Assembly: GCA_016714895.1 (NCBI GenBank)
Contig: JADKBV010000013.1
Coordinates: 62,001 to 126,000 of the forward strand
Source of the DNA: Saprospiraceae bacterium
Lineage (GTDB): Bacteria; Bacteroidota; Bacteroidia; Chitinophagales; Saprospiraceae
Reading direction: 5' to 3'
Length of the DNA: 64,000 bases
This document shows, in pieces, positions 35,915 through 45,761 of the stretch. Position numbers and translations under genes: made by a program. Below the pieces are notes generated by a model, which ran no database searches, was not told the DNA's origin, and worked only from the letters and a program-made list of their open reading frames with translations. Each line of letters begins with the position of its first letter. The first letter of the stretch is position 1.

Positions 35915-37891
35915 ATGGTATTTGAGCGCAAAAACCTCGAAGACAAAACGCTTCTGTCTCTGTATAAAGCATTGCTGGAGCCCAGGCTTATTGAAGAAAA
36001 AATGCTGATATTACTAAGGCAGGGAAAGGTCAGTAAGTGGTTTTCCGGCATTGGTCAGGAAGCTATTTCTGTAGGCTGTACCCTCGCCATGGAAGAAGAT
36101 GAAAAAATTTTCACCATGCACCGGAATCTGGGTGTTTTTACTGCCAGAAAAATGCCTCTCACCCGGCTTTTTTGTCAATGGCAAGGAAAAGCTCTGGGAT
36201 TTACCAAGGGCAGAGACCGTTCCTTTCATTTTGGGGCACCGGAATATCACATTGTTGGTATGATCAGCCATTTAGGCCCGCAATTGTCTCTGGCAGCAGG
36301 TGTGGCTTTAGGTCATAAACTGGCTCAACGACCCAAAATTTCGCTGGCATTTACCGGGGAAGGGGGTACCAGTCAGGGAGAATTTCATGAGGCACTTAAT
36401 ACTGCTGCGGTATGGAAACTTCCGGTGATTTTTGTTATTGAAAACAACGGATACGGGCTTTCGACGCCGGTGAGAGAACAATATGTGTGTGATACCCTCG
36501 CCGACAGAGGCAATGGGTACGGCATGAAATCGATCACCATCGACGGTAACAACATCCTTGAAGTGTATCAGACTTTTTCAAAAATAGCCTCTGAAATACG
36601 TGAAAATCCTGAACCCTGGCTCGTAGAATGCCGCACATTCAGAATGAGAGGTCACGAAGAAGCTTCCGGTACCAAATATGTACCTCAGGAACTCATGGAT
36701 GAATGGGCACAAAAAGATCCGATTCAGAATTTTGAAAATTATTTATTTGAGAATAATATTTTAGACGAGTCTAAAAAACAGGAATATATCCGCGAAATCA
36801 AACATGAAATCGATATTGCCTGGCAGGAAGCAGACAATCAGCCGGCCATTGAGTCTTCTGAATCTGAAGAGCTGGCAGATGTTTATGCACCTTTTGATTT
36901 TATACCTTCACAAGCGGGTACAGAAACCGAAGAAAAACGATTTGTTGACGCCATTACAGACGGTTTGGACCAGGCTATGACCAAACATGACAATCTGGTA
37001 CTGATGGGTCAGGATATCGCAGAATACGGAGGCGTTTTTAAGGTGACTCAGGGATTTGTGGAAAAATTCGGAAAACACAGAGTACGCAATACACCATTGT
37101 GCGAAAGTGCCATCGTCGGCATTGGATTAGGCCTCAGTATGGAAGGTTATAAAGCCATGGTGGAAATGCAATTTGCAGATTTTGTGACATGCGGATTTAA
37201 CCAGATCGTTAATAATCTGGCAAAACTGCATTATCGTTGGGGAGAAAAAGCAGATGTCGTCATAAGAATGCCTTCCGGTGGAAGTGTTGCAGCGGGTCCT
37301 TTTCATTCGCAAAGCAACGAAGCATGGTTTACCCATACACCGGGATTAAAAGTAGTATATCCATCTAATGCCTATGATGCCAAAGGATTATTGATATCGG
37401 CCTTTGAAGATCCCAATCCGGTGATGTATTTTGAACATAAGGCATTATACAGACAGAATGCCACTATGGTGCCAAAAGGATACTATAACGTCCCTATTGG
37501 TAAAGCGGCAATCACCCGGGAAGGAAAAGACGTCAGTATCATTACGTATGGTCTCGGCGTTCATTGGGCGTTGGAACTGGCAGAAAAATCGGAATATAAC
37601 ATCGAAATTCTCGATTTGCGCTCTTTATTACCTCTGGATTATGATGCCGTCGTAAAAACGGTACAAAAAACAGGAAAAGTTCTTGTATTACACGAAGACA
37701 CACTTTATGGAGGATTGGGTGGCGAAATAGCAGCTTATATTTCAGAACATTGTTTTGAGTATCTCGATGCACCGGTTGTTCGCGTGGGTGGATTGGATTC
37801 GCCGATTCCGTTTACCAAAGCCCTGGAAGACAATATTTTTATGCCTAAAAAACGATTGTCTGACTCATTTCAAAAATTGATGAACTATTAA
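35915..37891 (+). CDS. Fused alpha-beta E1 component of a 2-oxoacid dehydrogenase complex
   Basis: A 658-residue thiamine-diphosphate enzyme combining E1 alpha (about 1-325) and E1 beta (about 340-658), as is common in Bacteroidota. The TPP/Mg motif is GEGGTSQGEFHEALNTAAVW with ENNGYGLSTPV. The beta part has MGQDIAEYGGVFKVTQGF, VRNTPLCESAIVGIG and RMPSGGSVAAGPFHSQSNEA. It decarboxylates a 2-oxoacid, most likely branched-chain (2-oxoisovalerate type), and passes the acyl group to E2. No E2 or E3 gene is in this window. It starts 20 bases after the Fur-family gene. Exact substrate class is by family resemblance. Confidence 0.9.
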   Translation: MVFERKNLEDKTLLSLYKALLEPRLIEEKMLILLRQGKVSKWFSGIGQEAISVGCTLAMEEDEKIFTMHRNLGVFTARKMPLTRLFCQWQGKALGFTKGRDRSFHFGAPEYHIVGMISHLGPQLSLAAGVALGHKLAQRPKISLAFTGEGGTSQGEFHEALNTAAVWKLPVIFVIENNGYGLSTPVREQYVCDTLADRGNGYGMKSITIDGNNILEVYQTFSKIASEIRENPEPWLVECRTFRMRGHEEASGTKYVPQELMDEWAQKDPIQNFENYLFENNILDESKKQEYIREIKHEIDIAWQEADNQPAIESSESEELADVYAPFDFIPSQAGTETEEKRFVDAITDGLDQAMTKHDNLVLMGQDIAEYGGVFKVTQGFVEKFGKHRVRNTPLCESAIVGIGLGLSMEGYKAMVEMQFADFVTCGFNQIVNNLAKLHYRWGEKADVVIRMPSGGSVAAGPFHSQSNEAWFTHTPGLKVVYPSNAYDAKGLLISAFEDPNPVMYFEHKALYRQNATMVPKGYYNVPIGKAAITREGKDVSIITYGLGVHWALELAEKSEYNIEILDLRSLLPLDYDAVVKTVQKTGKVLVLHEDTLYGGLGGEIAAYISEHCFEYLDAPVVRVGGLDSPIPFTKALEDNIFMPKKRLSDSFQKLMNY

Positions 37892-37907
37892 ATTGACGAT
37901 AAATCAT

Positions 37908-37923
37908 CCCGATGGCTATCGGG
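37908..37923. repeat. Short palindromic hairpin between genes
   Basis: CCCGAT, a 4-base loop GGCT, then ATCGGG. It lies 16 bases after the E1 stop. It may stabilise the 3' end or act as a weak terminator; no T run follows. Confidence 0.4.
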
Positions 37924-37966
37924 GCACCAACTGATCAACACAACAACATAACAACTCAACAACATC

Positions 37967-39013
37967 ATGAAAGGTCCGGCTATATTTCTTGCACAGTTTT
38001 TAGGTGATGAAACACCTTTTAATACCCTGGATAATATTTGTTCCTGGGCCGCTTCTTTGGGTTATAAAGGCATTCAGATACCTACGTGGGACAAAAGGGT
38101 TATAGACCTTGACATTGCGGCAGAAAGTACAACCTATTGTGACGAACTCAAAGGCAGGATTCACTCATATGGTCTGGAGATCAGCGAGCTCAGTACCCAC
38201 CTTCAGGGACAACTTGTTGCAGTAAATCCTGCTTATGACACAATGTTTAATGTATTCGCTCCGGAACACCTTCACGGCCTTCCCAAAGAAAGACAAAAAT
38301 GGGCAGTAGATCAGGTTAAAAAAGCCGGCAAAGCCAGCAAACACTTAGGCCTGAAGGCACATGCCACTTTTTCAGGAGCTTTGGCCTGGCATACAGTTTA
38401 CCCTTGGCCTCAACGTCCTGACGGATTGATAGACATGGCATTTGAAGAACTGGCAAAACGATGGAAACCTATTCTCGACCACTTTGATGATCATGGTGTC
38501 GATCTTTGTTATGAAATCCATGCTGGTGAAGACCTGCACGACGGTATTACCTTTGAAAGGTTTCTGGAAAAAGTAGATTTTCATCCAAGAGCCAATATGT
38601 TGTATGACCCAAGTCATTTTGTTCTCCAGCAAATGGATTATCTCGCCATGATAGACCACTATCACGATAGAATTAAAATGTTTCATGTCAAAGATGCTGA
38701 ATATAATCCAAATGGAAAATCAGGGGTCTATGGCGGCTACCAGGATTGGATCGACCGCCCGGGAAGATTCAGGTCTCCGGGTGACGGACAGGTCGATTTT
38801 ACAACCATCTTCAGTAAACTGGCACAATATGATTATACCGGATGGGCTGTTCTCGAGTGGGAATGTTGTATCAAGTCTCCGGAACAAGGTGCCAGAGAAG
38901 GTGCACCATTTATTGAAGCACATATGATTGAAAAAACAACCAAAACATTTGATGATTTTGCCTCCGGAAAAAGAAATGAAAAACAACTTAAGGATATCCT
39001 GGGATTGGACTAG
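37967..39013 (+). CDS. Sugar phosphate isomerase/epimerase family protein (xylose isomerase-like TIM barrel)
   Basis: A 348-residue protein of the AP endonuclease 2/xylose isomerase-like superfamily. Metal-site segments are visible: 'VDLCYEIHAGEDLHDG' (Glu and His), 'NMLYDPSHFVLQQMDY' (Asp and His), 'RIKMFHVKDAEYNPNG' (His and Asp) and 'GWAVLEWECCIKSPEQGA' (Glu). No signal peptide is present, so it is cytoplasmic. Relatives isomerise or epimerise sugars and inositols; the substrate cannot be told. It has no obvious operon partner: the next gene is on the opposite strand. Confidence 0.88.
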   Translation: MKGPAIFLAQFLGDETPFNTLDNICSWAASLGYKGIQIPTWDKRVIDLDIAAESTTYCDELKGRIHSYGLEISELSTHLQGQLVAVNPAYDTMFNVFAPEHLHGLPKERQKWAVDQVKKAGKASKHLGLKAHATFSGALAWHTVYPWPQRPDGLIDMAFEELAKRWKPILDHFDDHGVDLCYEIHAGEDLHDGITFERFLEKVDFHPRANMLYDPSHFVLQQMDYLAMIDHYHDRIKMFHVKDAEYNPNGKSGVYGGYQDWIDRPGRFRSPGDGQVDFTTIFSKLAQYDYTGWAVLEWECCIKSPEQGAREGAPFIEAHMIEKTTKTFDDFASGKRNEKQLKDILGLD

Positions 39014-39148
39014 TGTGTTCTGAACAGATGTATTCCCAATAATATATAAACCCAACTAAATGTAATCCACACTGAACCTGTATAAGAAGGCAGGTTATAT
39101 TGAAAAAAAATCTGATTATTAAGTCCCGAAAACTATGCAGATCGTTCC

Positions 39149-40420
39149 TTAGTGTTCTTTGGTCAAAAATACGTCTTCACCCAAAATACTGGCTACAACA
39201 GTTGTCTGAAATGTTTTTCCCAAAAATGGATTATTATTGGATACCGAAAATGATTTATCAAAAACCGACGGTGCTTCCAGATCAAAAACACAAAGATCAG
39301 CAAAGGATTGTTCTTCAATTGCCGGTACAGGCAATCCGAATATACTTCTCGGTGCTTCGTTAAACCTGGAAACCAATAATGCAAGATCCATTTGACTGCC
39401 CAATGAATCGATCGTAGCCCGAAATGCTGTTTCGATACCTCCGGCGCCGCTATCTGCATAAGGAAACTCCACTTTTTTGCCATCCTCCTCAACAGGAAAA
39501 TGATTGGAAATGACAGCATCAATCGTGCCTGACGACAACCCTTTGATCAATGCTTTTTTGTCATTATCAGACCTCAATACCGGCTCGACCTTAAATAAAA
39601 CATTAAAACCATCCACACTTTTTTCATCACACAACAGATTCAGATAAGGTACGGTAACAAATATATTTTTTTTGTTTTTCTTTTCTTTAGTCAACAGTTC
39701 AACAGAATCTTTGGAAGAAACTGCATGTACAACAAGTTTTGATGCTGCATACTGGTGCAATAAAATATCTCTTTGGAGCATGGCAGTCTCGGCAATGGAA
39801 GGCACTCCTTTCATACCCAACATGGTGCTGAGCAAACCTTCATGCATTTGCCCCTTGTTAGCCAGATTTTTATCATGGGGATGATTGATGATAATTCCAT
39901 CGAATGCGGTCACATATTGTAAAGCACGCAATAACAACCCTGCATTTTGTGTTGGTTTAAGCCCATCTGAAAAGGCAACCGCTCCGGCTGAAAACATATC
40001 ATAATATTCCGCTATATCTTCCCCTTTTCCGTCTTTACTGAGGGCACCTACCGGGTAAATCTTCAATCCCAGGGCATTTCCTCTTTCTATCAGATAATGG
40101 ATATCGGCTTTGGTCTGGATATAGGGCGATGTATTAGGAAAAGGCAAAATGGTGGTGTAACCTCCTGCACGAGCTGCTTTAGACAAAGTAAGAAGGGTTT
40201 CTCTGTCTTCTCTTCCGGGTTCACCGGTATGTGTTCCGATATCGGCAAGTCCCGGGGTGCAGTACAGTTGTTTGCCGCTGATAACACGGGCATTTTTCGG
40301 CACTGAAAGTTTAGGGTGAATCCTGACGATTTTTCCGTTTTGGATATGGAGATCCATCTTTTTTTGATGGTGTCCTGAATTTGAAGCTAAGATGGTGGCT
40401 TGTTTGATAAAAAGTTCCAT
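39149..40420 (-). CDS. Dihydroorotase-like protein, probably catalytically inactive
   Basis: A 423-residue amidohydrolase-superfamily protein of the dihydroorotase class. Family landmarks are kept (ARAGGYTTILPFPNTSP, 'INHPHDKNLANKGQMHEG', LVVHAVSSKDS, GAGGIETAFRA). Two key sites are changed: the metal-binding HxH after the first strand is GTH (residues 62-64 in 'ADIGTHTGEPG'), and the catalytic DHAPH segment reads NHFPV. It therefore resembles PyrC'-type non-catalytic dihydroorotase homologues, which in other bacteria pair with aspartate carbamoyltransferase. The frame is open from 40444, overlapping the BatA-like gene by 8 bases, but the start at 40420 fits the family better. Confidence 0.8.
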   Translation of the reverse strand: MELFIKQATILASNSGHHQKKMDLHIQNGKIVRIHPKLSVPKNARVISGKQLYCTPGLADIGTHTGEPGREDRETLLTLSKAARAGGYTTILPFPNTSPYIQTKADIHYLIERGNALGLKIYPVGALSKDGKGEDIAEYYDMFSAGAVAFSDGLKPTQNAGLLLRALQYVTAFDGIIINHPHDKNLANKGQMHEGLLSTMLGMKGVPSIAETAMLQRDILLHQYAASKLVVHAVSSKDSVELLTKEKKNKKNIFVTVPYLNLLCDEKSVDGFNVLFKVEPVLRSDNDKKALIKGLSSGTIDAVISNHFPVEEDGKKVEFPYADSGAGGIETAFRATIDSLGSQMDLALLVSRFNEAPRSIFGLPVPAIEEQSFADLCVFDLEAPSVFDKSFSVSNNNPFLGKTFQTTVVASILGEDVFLTKEH

Positions 40421-40436
40421 AGAATCAGGTGTTAAG

Positions 40437-42464
40437 TCATACATTCCGCCAAAGTCGGATCAAAAAGGTTTCAACCAATAAAAAGAATAATGCGGCCAAT
40501 AAAAAATATTTCCATAAGGTAATTCCTTTGTCTTTTATGGCAATACTGTTTGCCATATCCGCTTGTTCTGCTTCTTCCATGACGCGAATGCCCAATGGAT
40601 TTTCAGCCAAAGCGGACAAAATATCACCCGAACTGATCGTCTTCATGTCCGATTCCCGTCTGTCGTAATTAAAAGCTACTGTTTCCATCACTTCTTCACC
40701 GGATAAAATATCGTAAAATCCGGCATCTCTTATCTGGTCGCCCACATCAAGCATCAAACGGTTTCCGAGAACTTTTTGTCCCGGTATAAATTCCGTTTTA
40801 CCCTTCATTTTATATACCTGATCACCTGATAGTTGTCTGCTTTTTGTTTCAATAATGGTTTTATTGGAAATGGTATAAGAAATAACATTATTTCCAACTC
40901 CGGAAAGCGCCATTTTATATAACATCGGAACAAATATCTCCGCATTTTTTACGAGATCATTGACTTCTTCTGAAAGCGAGGAAGCACATAAATACAAAAT
41001 ACCATTCCCGGTTTTGTATTTGCCCATATACGTGGAACCGTCCCTGTTGGTCAGAATATTTTCTCCCGAAACACCGCCACGTATCGAAAAGGACACGGTG
41101 GTTTTAGGTAGTTTGACATTACTTTTGATCTGGTTAAATACATCTTTGAAAATAAACTCATCGGTATTGATACGCGAAACTTCTGAAGAGACTGTCACCT
41201 TATTCTGGTAAGTCGCCGCCTGAACAGACTGAAGGAACGTATTGTATGCTTCGGGTCCTGCTTTGGCAGAAGGAAATAACACAACTTTGCCTCCCTCGCG
41301 TATGTATTTTGCCAGTTCGCTGGCCAAACCTGAAGAGATGGATGGAATATCCTGAAGAATAATCAGGTTGTATTTTGAAAATGACTGGTATTGAATCTGG
41401 CTGACCGGTTGATTTTGAATACCAAAATACGACAAACCTTCAAACAGCGCATTGAGGTATGTATTGGGCGCTCCTTCATAAATGTTAAGGGCTATGATAC
41501 TATCAGGCACATTGAGTACCAAAAAATATTCATCATCAAACTGTACAGGATAGTCTGAAATTTTAACTGAAATTTTATGGGCCCCTCTGGCTTTCAAAAC
41601 TACCGGTATTGTGTCAATGGTACTGCTCCCCGGAGGTATGGAACGAATATTAATGGGTTTTTCCTGACCATCCTGTAATACAGAAAGCCGGACTTCCTCA
41701 GCGGATTGTGGTGCATGATTGGTAAGTTTTACCAACAATTTATTAGGTTGCAGCATCATGGCAACCTGATTTTCCATCCAAACACTATCAATCGATACGT
41801 TTTGAACCTGATTGGTCTGCAGAGGAAGCAGATTGACTTCAGCCAATGAATCCTTTACATTCTGATAATCAAAAATACTTTCCTGAAAATCCGAAATATG
41901 GTAGATACTTTTATTGCCGTTTTCATCTTTCATCAATTGATGTTGTCTGAGCAATACTTTTGACAAAGGCTGAACGAGTGAAGTCGGCTGAATCTCATCG
42001 ATATAAGCCAAAGCATCTTCTCTCGATAAAAATCGTTGATGTTTTCCAAGTAAATCCTGCGTTATGATCTGAAATTTCGTTTCATCGCCATAAGAAAGCA
42101 CTATCTGACGGGCTCTGTCTTTGGCGTAATCCACCAAAGGTATGTCCTCTTTGGCCGAAGTCATACTATACGAGTTGTCAACAAAAACACTGATGAGTTG
42201 ATTACCTTCTTTTACAGTTTTTCCGGTCGGAATAAACGGTTGGGCAAAAGCAAAAATCAATGCTGCAAAAGCCAAAAGTCTGCTCAAAAGAATGAGCAAT
42301 TCTTTTAATTTATTTCTGTTGGAGGTTTCTTCTTTAATTTCTTTCAAATATTTTACATTTGAAAAATATACTTTTTTAAACCTTTTGAAATAAAATAAAT
42401 GAATGATGACCGGCACCGCAAGTGCCGCCAAAGTCCAAAGGAAGTATGGGTATAAAAATTGCAT
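40437..42464 (-). CDS. BatA-domain/VWA-like membrane protein
   Basis: A 675-residue inner-membrane protein. The N-terminus has the BatA two-helix domain: MQFLYPYFLWTLAALAVPVI, then 'LFYFKRFKKVYFSNVKYLKE' and a second helix ending in FAQPFIP. A VWA-like domain follows ('LISVFVDNSYSMTSAKEDIP', a MIDAS-like DxSxS). The middle is a soluble beta-rich region, and a last helix lies at about 652-668. Such proteins are widespread in Bacteroidota and often neighbour bat/moxR genes, which are absent here. It is co-oriented with the dihydroorotase-like gene and probably shares its transcript. Confidence 0.85.
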   Translation of the reverse strand: MQFLYPYFLWTLAALAVPVIIHLFYFKRFKKVYFSNVKYLKEIKEETSNRNKLKELLILLSRLLAFAALIFAFAQPFIPTGKTVKEGNQLISVFVDNSYSMTSAKEDIPLVDYAKDRARQIVLSYGDETKFQIITQDLLGKHQRFLSREDALAYIDEIQPTSLVQPLSKVLLRQHQLMKDENGNKSIYHISDFQESIFDYQNVKDSLAEVNLLPLQTNQVQNVSIDSVWMENQVAMMLQPNKLLVKLTNHAPQSAEEVRLSVLQDGQEKPINIRSIPPGSSTIDTIPVVLKARGAHKISVKISDYPVQFDDEYFLVLNVPDSIIALNIYEGAPNTYLNALFEGLSYFGIQNQPVSQIQYQSFSKYNLIILQDIPSISSGLASELAKYIREGGKVVLFPSAKAGPEAYNTFLQSVQAATYQNKVTVSSEVSRINTDEFIFKDVFNQIKSNVKLPKTTVSFSIRGGVSGENILTNRDGSTYMGKYKTGNGILYLCASSLSEEVNDLVKNAEIFVPMLYKMALSGVGNNVISYTISNKTIIETKSRQLSGDQVYKMKGKTEFIPGQKVLGNRLMLDVGDQIRDAGFYDILSGEEVMETVAFNYDRRESDMKTISSGDILSALAENPLGIRVMEEAEQADMANSIAIKDKGITLWKYFLLAALFFLLVETFLIRLWRNV

Positions 42465-42473
42465 TGTGGGTGC

Positions 42474-42481
42474 AAAAATAG
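42474..42481 (-). promoter_or_regulatory. -7 box next to the BatA-like gene start
   Basis: On the minus strand this reads TATTTTTG, 9 bases before the ATG at 42464. The leader would be only about 3 bases, so the message is nearly leaderless if this box is used. Confidence 0.45.
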
Positions 42482-42734
42482 GATTAGTTTCCCCATTATT
42501 ACAGTTTTACATCTTATAATTTTCATAATAAAAGGTTAAAATTTTCATAACATGGTTTGTGACTTCCACAATCCTTGTTTTGAAGTGTTTACAAAAATGA
42601 GTCCATCAGGTAGTTTAAGGACAGAAAGGTAGTTTACATGACGCGTTATCGATTCTGAGATACTATGAACGCGAATAAATTGAGAGGAAGTGATATTTTG
42701 CCTGATGATTTTGTTTTCATTATGGGAATATTCC

Positions 42735-42742
42735 TATTTTTG
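42735..42742 (+). promoter_or_regulatory. -7 box for ald
   Basis: TATTTTTG matches TAnnTTTG. A TTTTG about 23 bases upstream may be the -33 element. The ATG is 49 bases downstream. The remaining gap back to 42482 shows nothing else. Confidence 0.5.
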
Positions 42743-42791
42743 TGAAAATTTTTGAAAAACGAATCATTTTAATCCTTTTAATAAAAATATT

Positions 42792-43904
42792 ATGATAATA
42801 GGAGTTCCTAAAGAAATCAAACAAAGTGAAAACCGTGTTGCATTAACGCCTGCCGGTGCCCTCGAATTTACAAAAAGAGGTCATACTGTTTATGTTCAAT
42901 CGACTGCCGGTGTAGGTTCAGGTTTTGAAGACAGCGAATACGTAGAAGCCGGAGCCAAAATTCTTCCTACCATTGAAGAAGTGTATGGCATCGCTGAGAT
43001 GATTATCAAAGTTAAAGAGCCCATTGAAAAAGAATATTCATTGGTCAAACCAAATCAATTGTTGTTCACCTATTTCCACTTTGCTTCTTATGAACCCCTT
43101 ACCAAAGCGATGATCAACAGCAACGCTGTGTGTCTTGCTTATGAAACGGTGGAAGCAAGTGACAGATCTCTGCCATTATTGGTACCTATGTCTGAAGTTG
43201 CCGGAAGAATGGCTATACAACAGGGAGCAAAATACCTTGAAAAACCACAAAAAGGAAGAGGTGTTTTGTTAGGCGGTGTCCCGGGTGTTCCTCCTGCCAA
43301 AGTATTGGTATTAGGTGGTGGTGTCGTGGGAACACAGGCGGCAAAAATGGCTGCAGGTCTTGGTGCTATGGTGACTATTCTCGATGTGAGTCTGAAAAGA
43401 CTTCGGTATCTGAGTGATGTCATGCCGGCCAATGTAATCACCATGTACTCAAACGAACTTACCATCAGAAGACTTATTAAAAATCACGATCTCATCGTGG
43501 GTGCGGTATTGATTCCGGGAGCTAAAGCGCCGTCATTGATTACCAGAGATATGCTGAAAGAAATGAGATCAGGAACCGTCATCGTTGACGTAGCAGTAGA
43601 TCAGGGAGGATGTATAGAAACATGCAAACCAACCACTCACGACGATCCTGTTTTTATCATTGACGATGTAGTTCATTATTGTGTGGCCAATATGCCGGGA
43701 GCTGTACCATATACTTCTACCGTAGCATTGACCAATGCCACCCTGCCTTACGCCCTTCAACTGGCTGAAAAAGGATGGAAAAAAGCGTGTCAGGACAACC
43801 AGGAGCTCAAAATGGGACTTAATGTGGTAAACGGCAAAGTTGTTTACCAGGGAGTTTCAGAAGCATTTAATCTACCATATACACCGGTTGAAGATGTTTT
43901 ATAA
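42792..43904 (+). CDS. ald: Alanine dehydrogenase
   Basis: A 370-residue cytoplasmic NAD-dependent enzyme that interconverts L-alanine and pyruvate plus ammonia. The N-terminus (MIIGVPKEIKQSENRVALTP) and GPA-type motif RGHTVYVQSTAGVGSGFED are diagnostic. The substrate region KVKEPIEKEYSLVKPNQLLF and the NAD-binding glycine motif VLGGGVVGTQAAKMAAGLGA follow, with 'VVDVAVDQGGCIETCKPTTH' near the active site. Length is normal. It is a single-gene unit with its own promoter and a strong terminator. Confidence 0.96.
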   Translation: MIIGVPKEIKQSENRVALTPAGALEFTKRGHTVYVQSTAGVGSGFEDSEYVEAGAKILPTIEEVYGIAEMIIKVKEPIEKEYSLVKPNQLLFTYFHFASYEPLTKAMINSNAVCLAYETVEASDRSLPLLVPMSEVAGRMAIQQGAKYLEKPQKGRGVLLGGVPGVPPAKVLVLGGGVVGTQAAKMAAGLGAMVTILDVSLKRLRYLSDVMPANVITMYSNELTIRRLIKNHDLIVGAVLIPGAKAPSLITRDMLKEMRSGTVIVDVAVDQGGCIETCKPTTHDDPVFIIDDVVHYCVANMPGAVPYTSTVALTNATLPYALQLAEKGWKKACQDNQELKMGLNVVNGKVVYQGVSEAFNLPYTPVEDVL

Positions 43905-43929
43905 ACATTTTTAATACGTTTGACCATAA

Positions 43930-43966
43930 AAACGGGTATACTTAATAAGTGTACCCGTTTTTTTTT
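43930..43966 (+). terminator. Rho-independent terminator of ald
   Basis: AAACGGGTATACTT pairs with AAGTGTACCCGTTT (14 bp, one G-U) around a 3-base loop, followed by a T run. Confidence 0.88.
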
Positions 43967-44052
43967 GTCTTCCCTTCTATTCTGAAAATATTCTCCCTGT
44001 CAAAATTTTTTCGTTTCGGAAAAATAACTCACTTTTGTACAAAATTGTAAAC

Positions 44053-45723
44053 ATGTCAACATTTCCCACAGATCTGGAAATCGCCCAGAATGCTAAGATT
44101 CAGCATATCAAACACATTGCCGCCAAACTGAATATTCCCGAAGATGATCTCGAATATTACGGTAAATACAAGGCTAAACTCCCGCTTTCTTTGGGAAAAG
44201 AAAAACCGGATGGAAAACTCATCCTCGTAACCGCTTTATCACCCACCAAATACGGTGAAGGTAAAACCACCACTTCTATAGGATTGAGCGATGGCCTCAA
44301 TTACATCGGTAAAAAAACCATTGCCGTCCTTCGCGAACCTTCTTTAGGTCCTGTTTTTGGAGTCAAAGGTGGTGCAGCCGGCGGCGGATATGCTCAGGTC
44401 ATTCCGATGGAAGATATCAACCTTCATTTTACAGGTGATTTTTCAGCGATCGAAAAGGCCAACAATCTGTTGTCAGCATTGATCGACAATAACCTCCAAA
44501 ATGTAAAACACACCCTCAACATAGACCCAAGGACTATTAGCTGGAAACGGGTGATGGATATGAATGACAGAGCTTTGCGTCATATTGTCATCGGGCTGGG
44601 CGGCAAAACCAACGGTGTTGTGAGAGAAGATGGTTTTAATATCACACCGGCTTCCGAAATCATGGCAATATTGTGTATGAGCAAGGATATGGACGATCTT
44701 CAGGAAAGATTAGGCAATATTTACATAGGCCAAACCTTTGACGGAAAACCCGTTTTTGCAAGGGACCTGAAAGCTGTAGGTGCTATGGCCGTTTTACTTA
44801 AAGACGCTATCAAACCCAATCTTGTCCAAACTTTGGAAGGAAATCCGGCTATCTTGCACGGAGGACCATTTGCCAGTATCGCACAGGGTACGAATACTAT
44901 TATAGCAACCAAAATGGGATTGTCCCTGGCGGATTACGTAGTGACAGAAGCAGGTTTTGGCGCTGACCTTGGGGCTGAAAAATTTATCAATATCAAATGT
45001 GCTTCTTCAGGATTACAACCCAGTGCTGTCGTCATCGTAGCGACGATCAAAGCGTTGAAACATCATGGCGGACTCAAAGCAGATGAATTAAAAACACCCA
45101 ATGCTGAAGCGGTAGCCAAAGGATTCTGCAATCTTCAGAAACATATCGAAAACATACAATTGTACGGAATCACACCAGTGGTTGCCATCAATCATTTTTA
45201 TTCGGATTCGGATGAAGAATGTGAGGTCGTCATCAAAATGTGTGCAGAACTTGGTGTCAAAGCCGTATTGTGCAAAGGATTTGTCGACGGAGGTAAAGGG
45301 GCAGCGGCTTTGGCTCAGGCCGTCATCGATAGTATGGAACAAAACAAAGATTTCCGGTTTTTGTACGATTGGTCTGATACTGTTGAAAACAAAATTCACA
45401 CCATTGCTTCCAAAATTTACGGAGCCGTGGGTGTGGAATATACTTCCAAAGCAAAATCACAACTAAAGCTGATCAAAAGTCTCGGATTGGAAGGTCTTCC
45501 GATGTGTATGGTCAAAACGCCGATGAGTCTTTCAGATGATGAAAAAAAATTCGGCAGACCGGAAGGATTTACCGTCACCGTCAGAGAGTTTGAAATGTCT
45601 GCCGGAGCAGGATTTTTGGTACCTTTATTAGGTGACGTCATGCGTATGCCGGGACTTCCTGCAGAACCCAGTGCAGAAAGAATCAGCATTGATCAGGATG
45701 GAAAAGTTTGGGGACTGTTTTAG
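44053..45723 (+). CDS. fhs: Formate-tetrahydrofolate ligase
   Basis: A 556-residue enzyme that makes 10-formyltetrahydrofolate from formate, THF and ATP in one-carbon metabolism. The ATP-binding loop is in LSPTKYGEGKTTTSIGLSDG. Other family motifs include REPSLGPVFGVKGGAAGGGYAQVIPMEDINLHFTGD (split here: REPSLGPVFGVKGGAAGG then GYAQVIPMEDINLHFTGD) and 'TEAGFGADLGAEKF'. The C-terminus ends GKVWGLF, as is usual. The frame opens at TTG 44035, but the ATG at 44053 matches the family start. Length is typical. Confidence 0.96.
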   Translation: MSTFPTDLEIAQNAKIQHIKHIAAKLNIPEDDLEYYGKYKAKLPLSLGKEKPDGKLILVTALSPTKYGEGKTTTSIGLSDGLNYIGKKTIAVLREPSLGPVFGVKGGAAGGGYAQVIPMEDINLHFTGDFSAIEKANNLLSALIDNNLQNVKHTLNIDPRTISWKRVMDMNDRALRHIVIGLGGKTNGVVREDGFNITPASEIMAILCMSKDMDDLQERLGNIYIGQTFDGKPVFARDLKAVGAMAVLLKDAIKPNLVQTLEGNPAILHGGPFASIAQGTNTIIATKMGLSLADYVVTEAGFGADLGAEKFINIKCASSGLQPSAVVIVATIKALKHHGGLKADELKTPNAEAVAKGFCNLQKHIENIQLYGITPVVAINHFYSDSDEECEVVIKMCAELGVKAVLCKGFVDGGKGAAALAQAVIDSMEQNKDFRFLYDWSDTVENKIHTIASKIYGAVGVEYTSKAKSQLKLIKSLGLEGLPMCMVKTPMSLSDDEKKFGRPEGFTVTVREFEMSAGAGFLVPLLGDVMRMPGLPAEPSAERISIDQDGKVWGLF

Positions 45724-45761
45724 TTTTTTATTTATCATAAAAATACCTTAAGGCAACCAAG

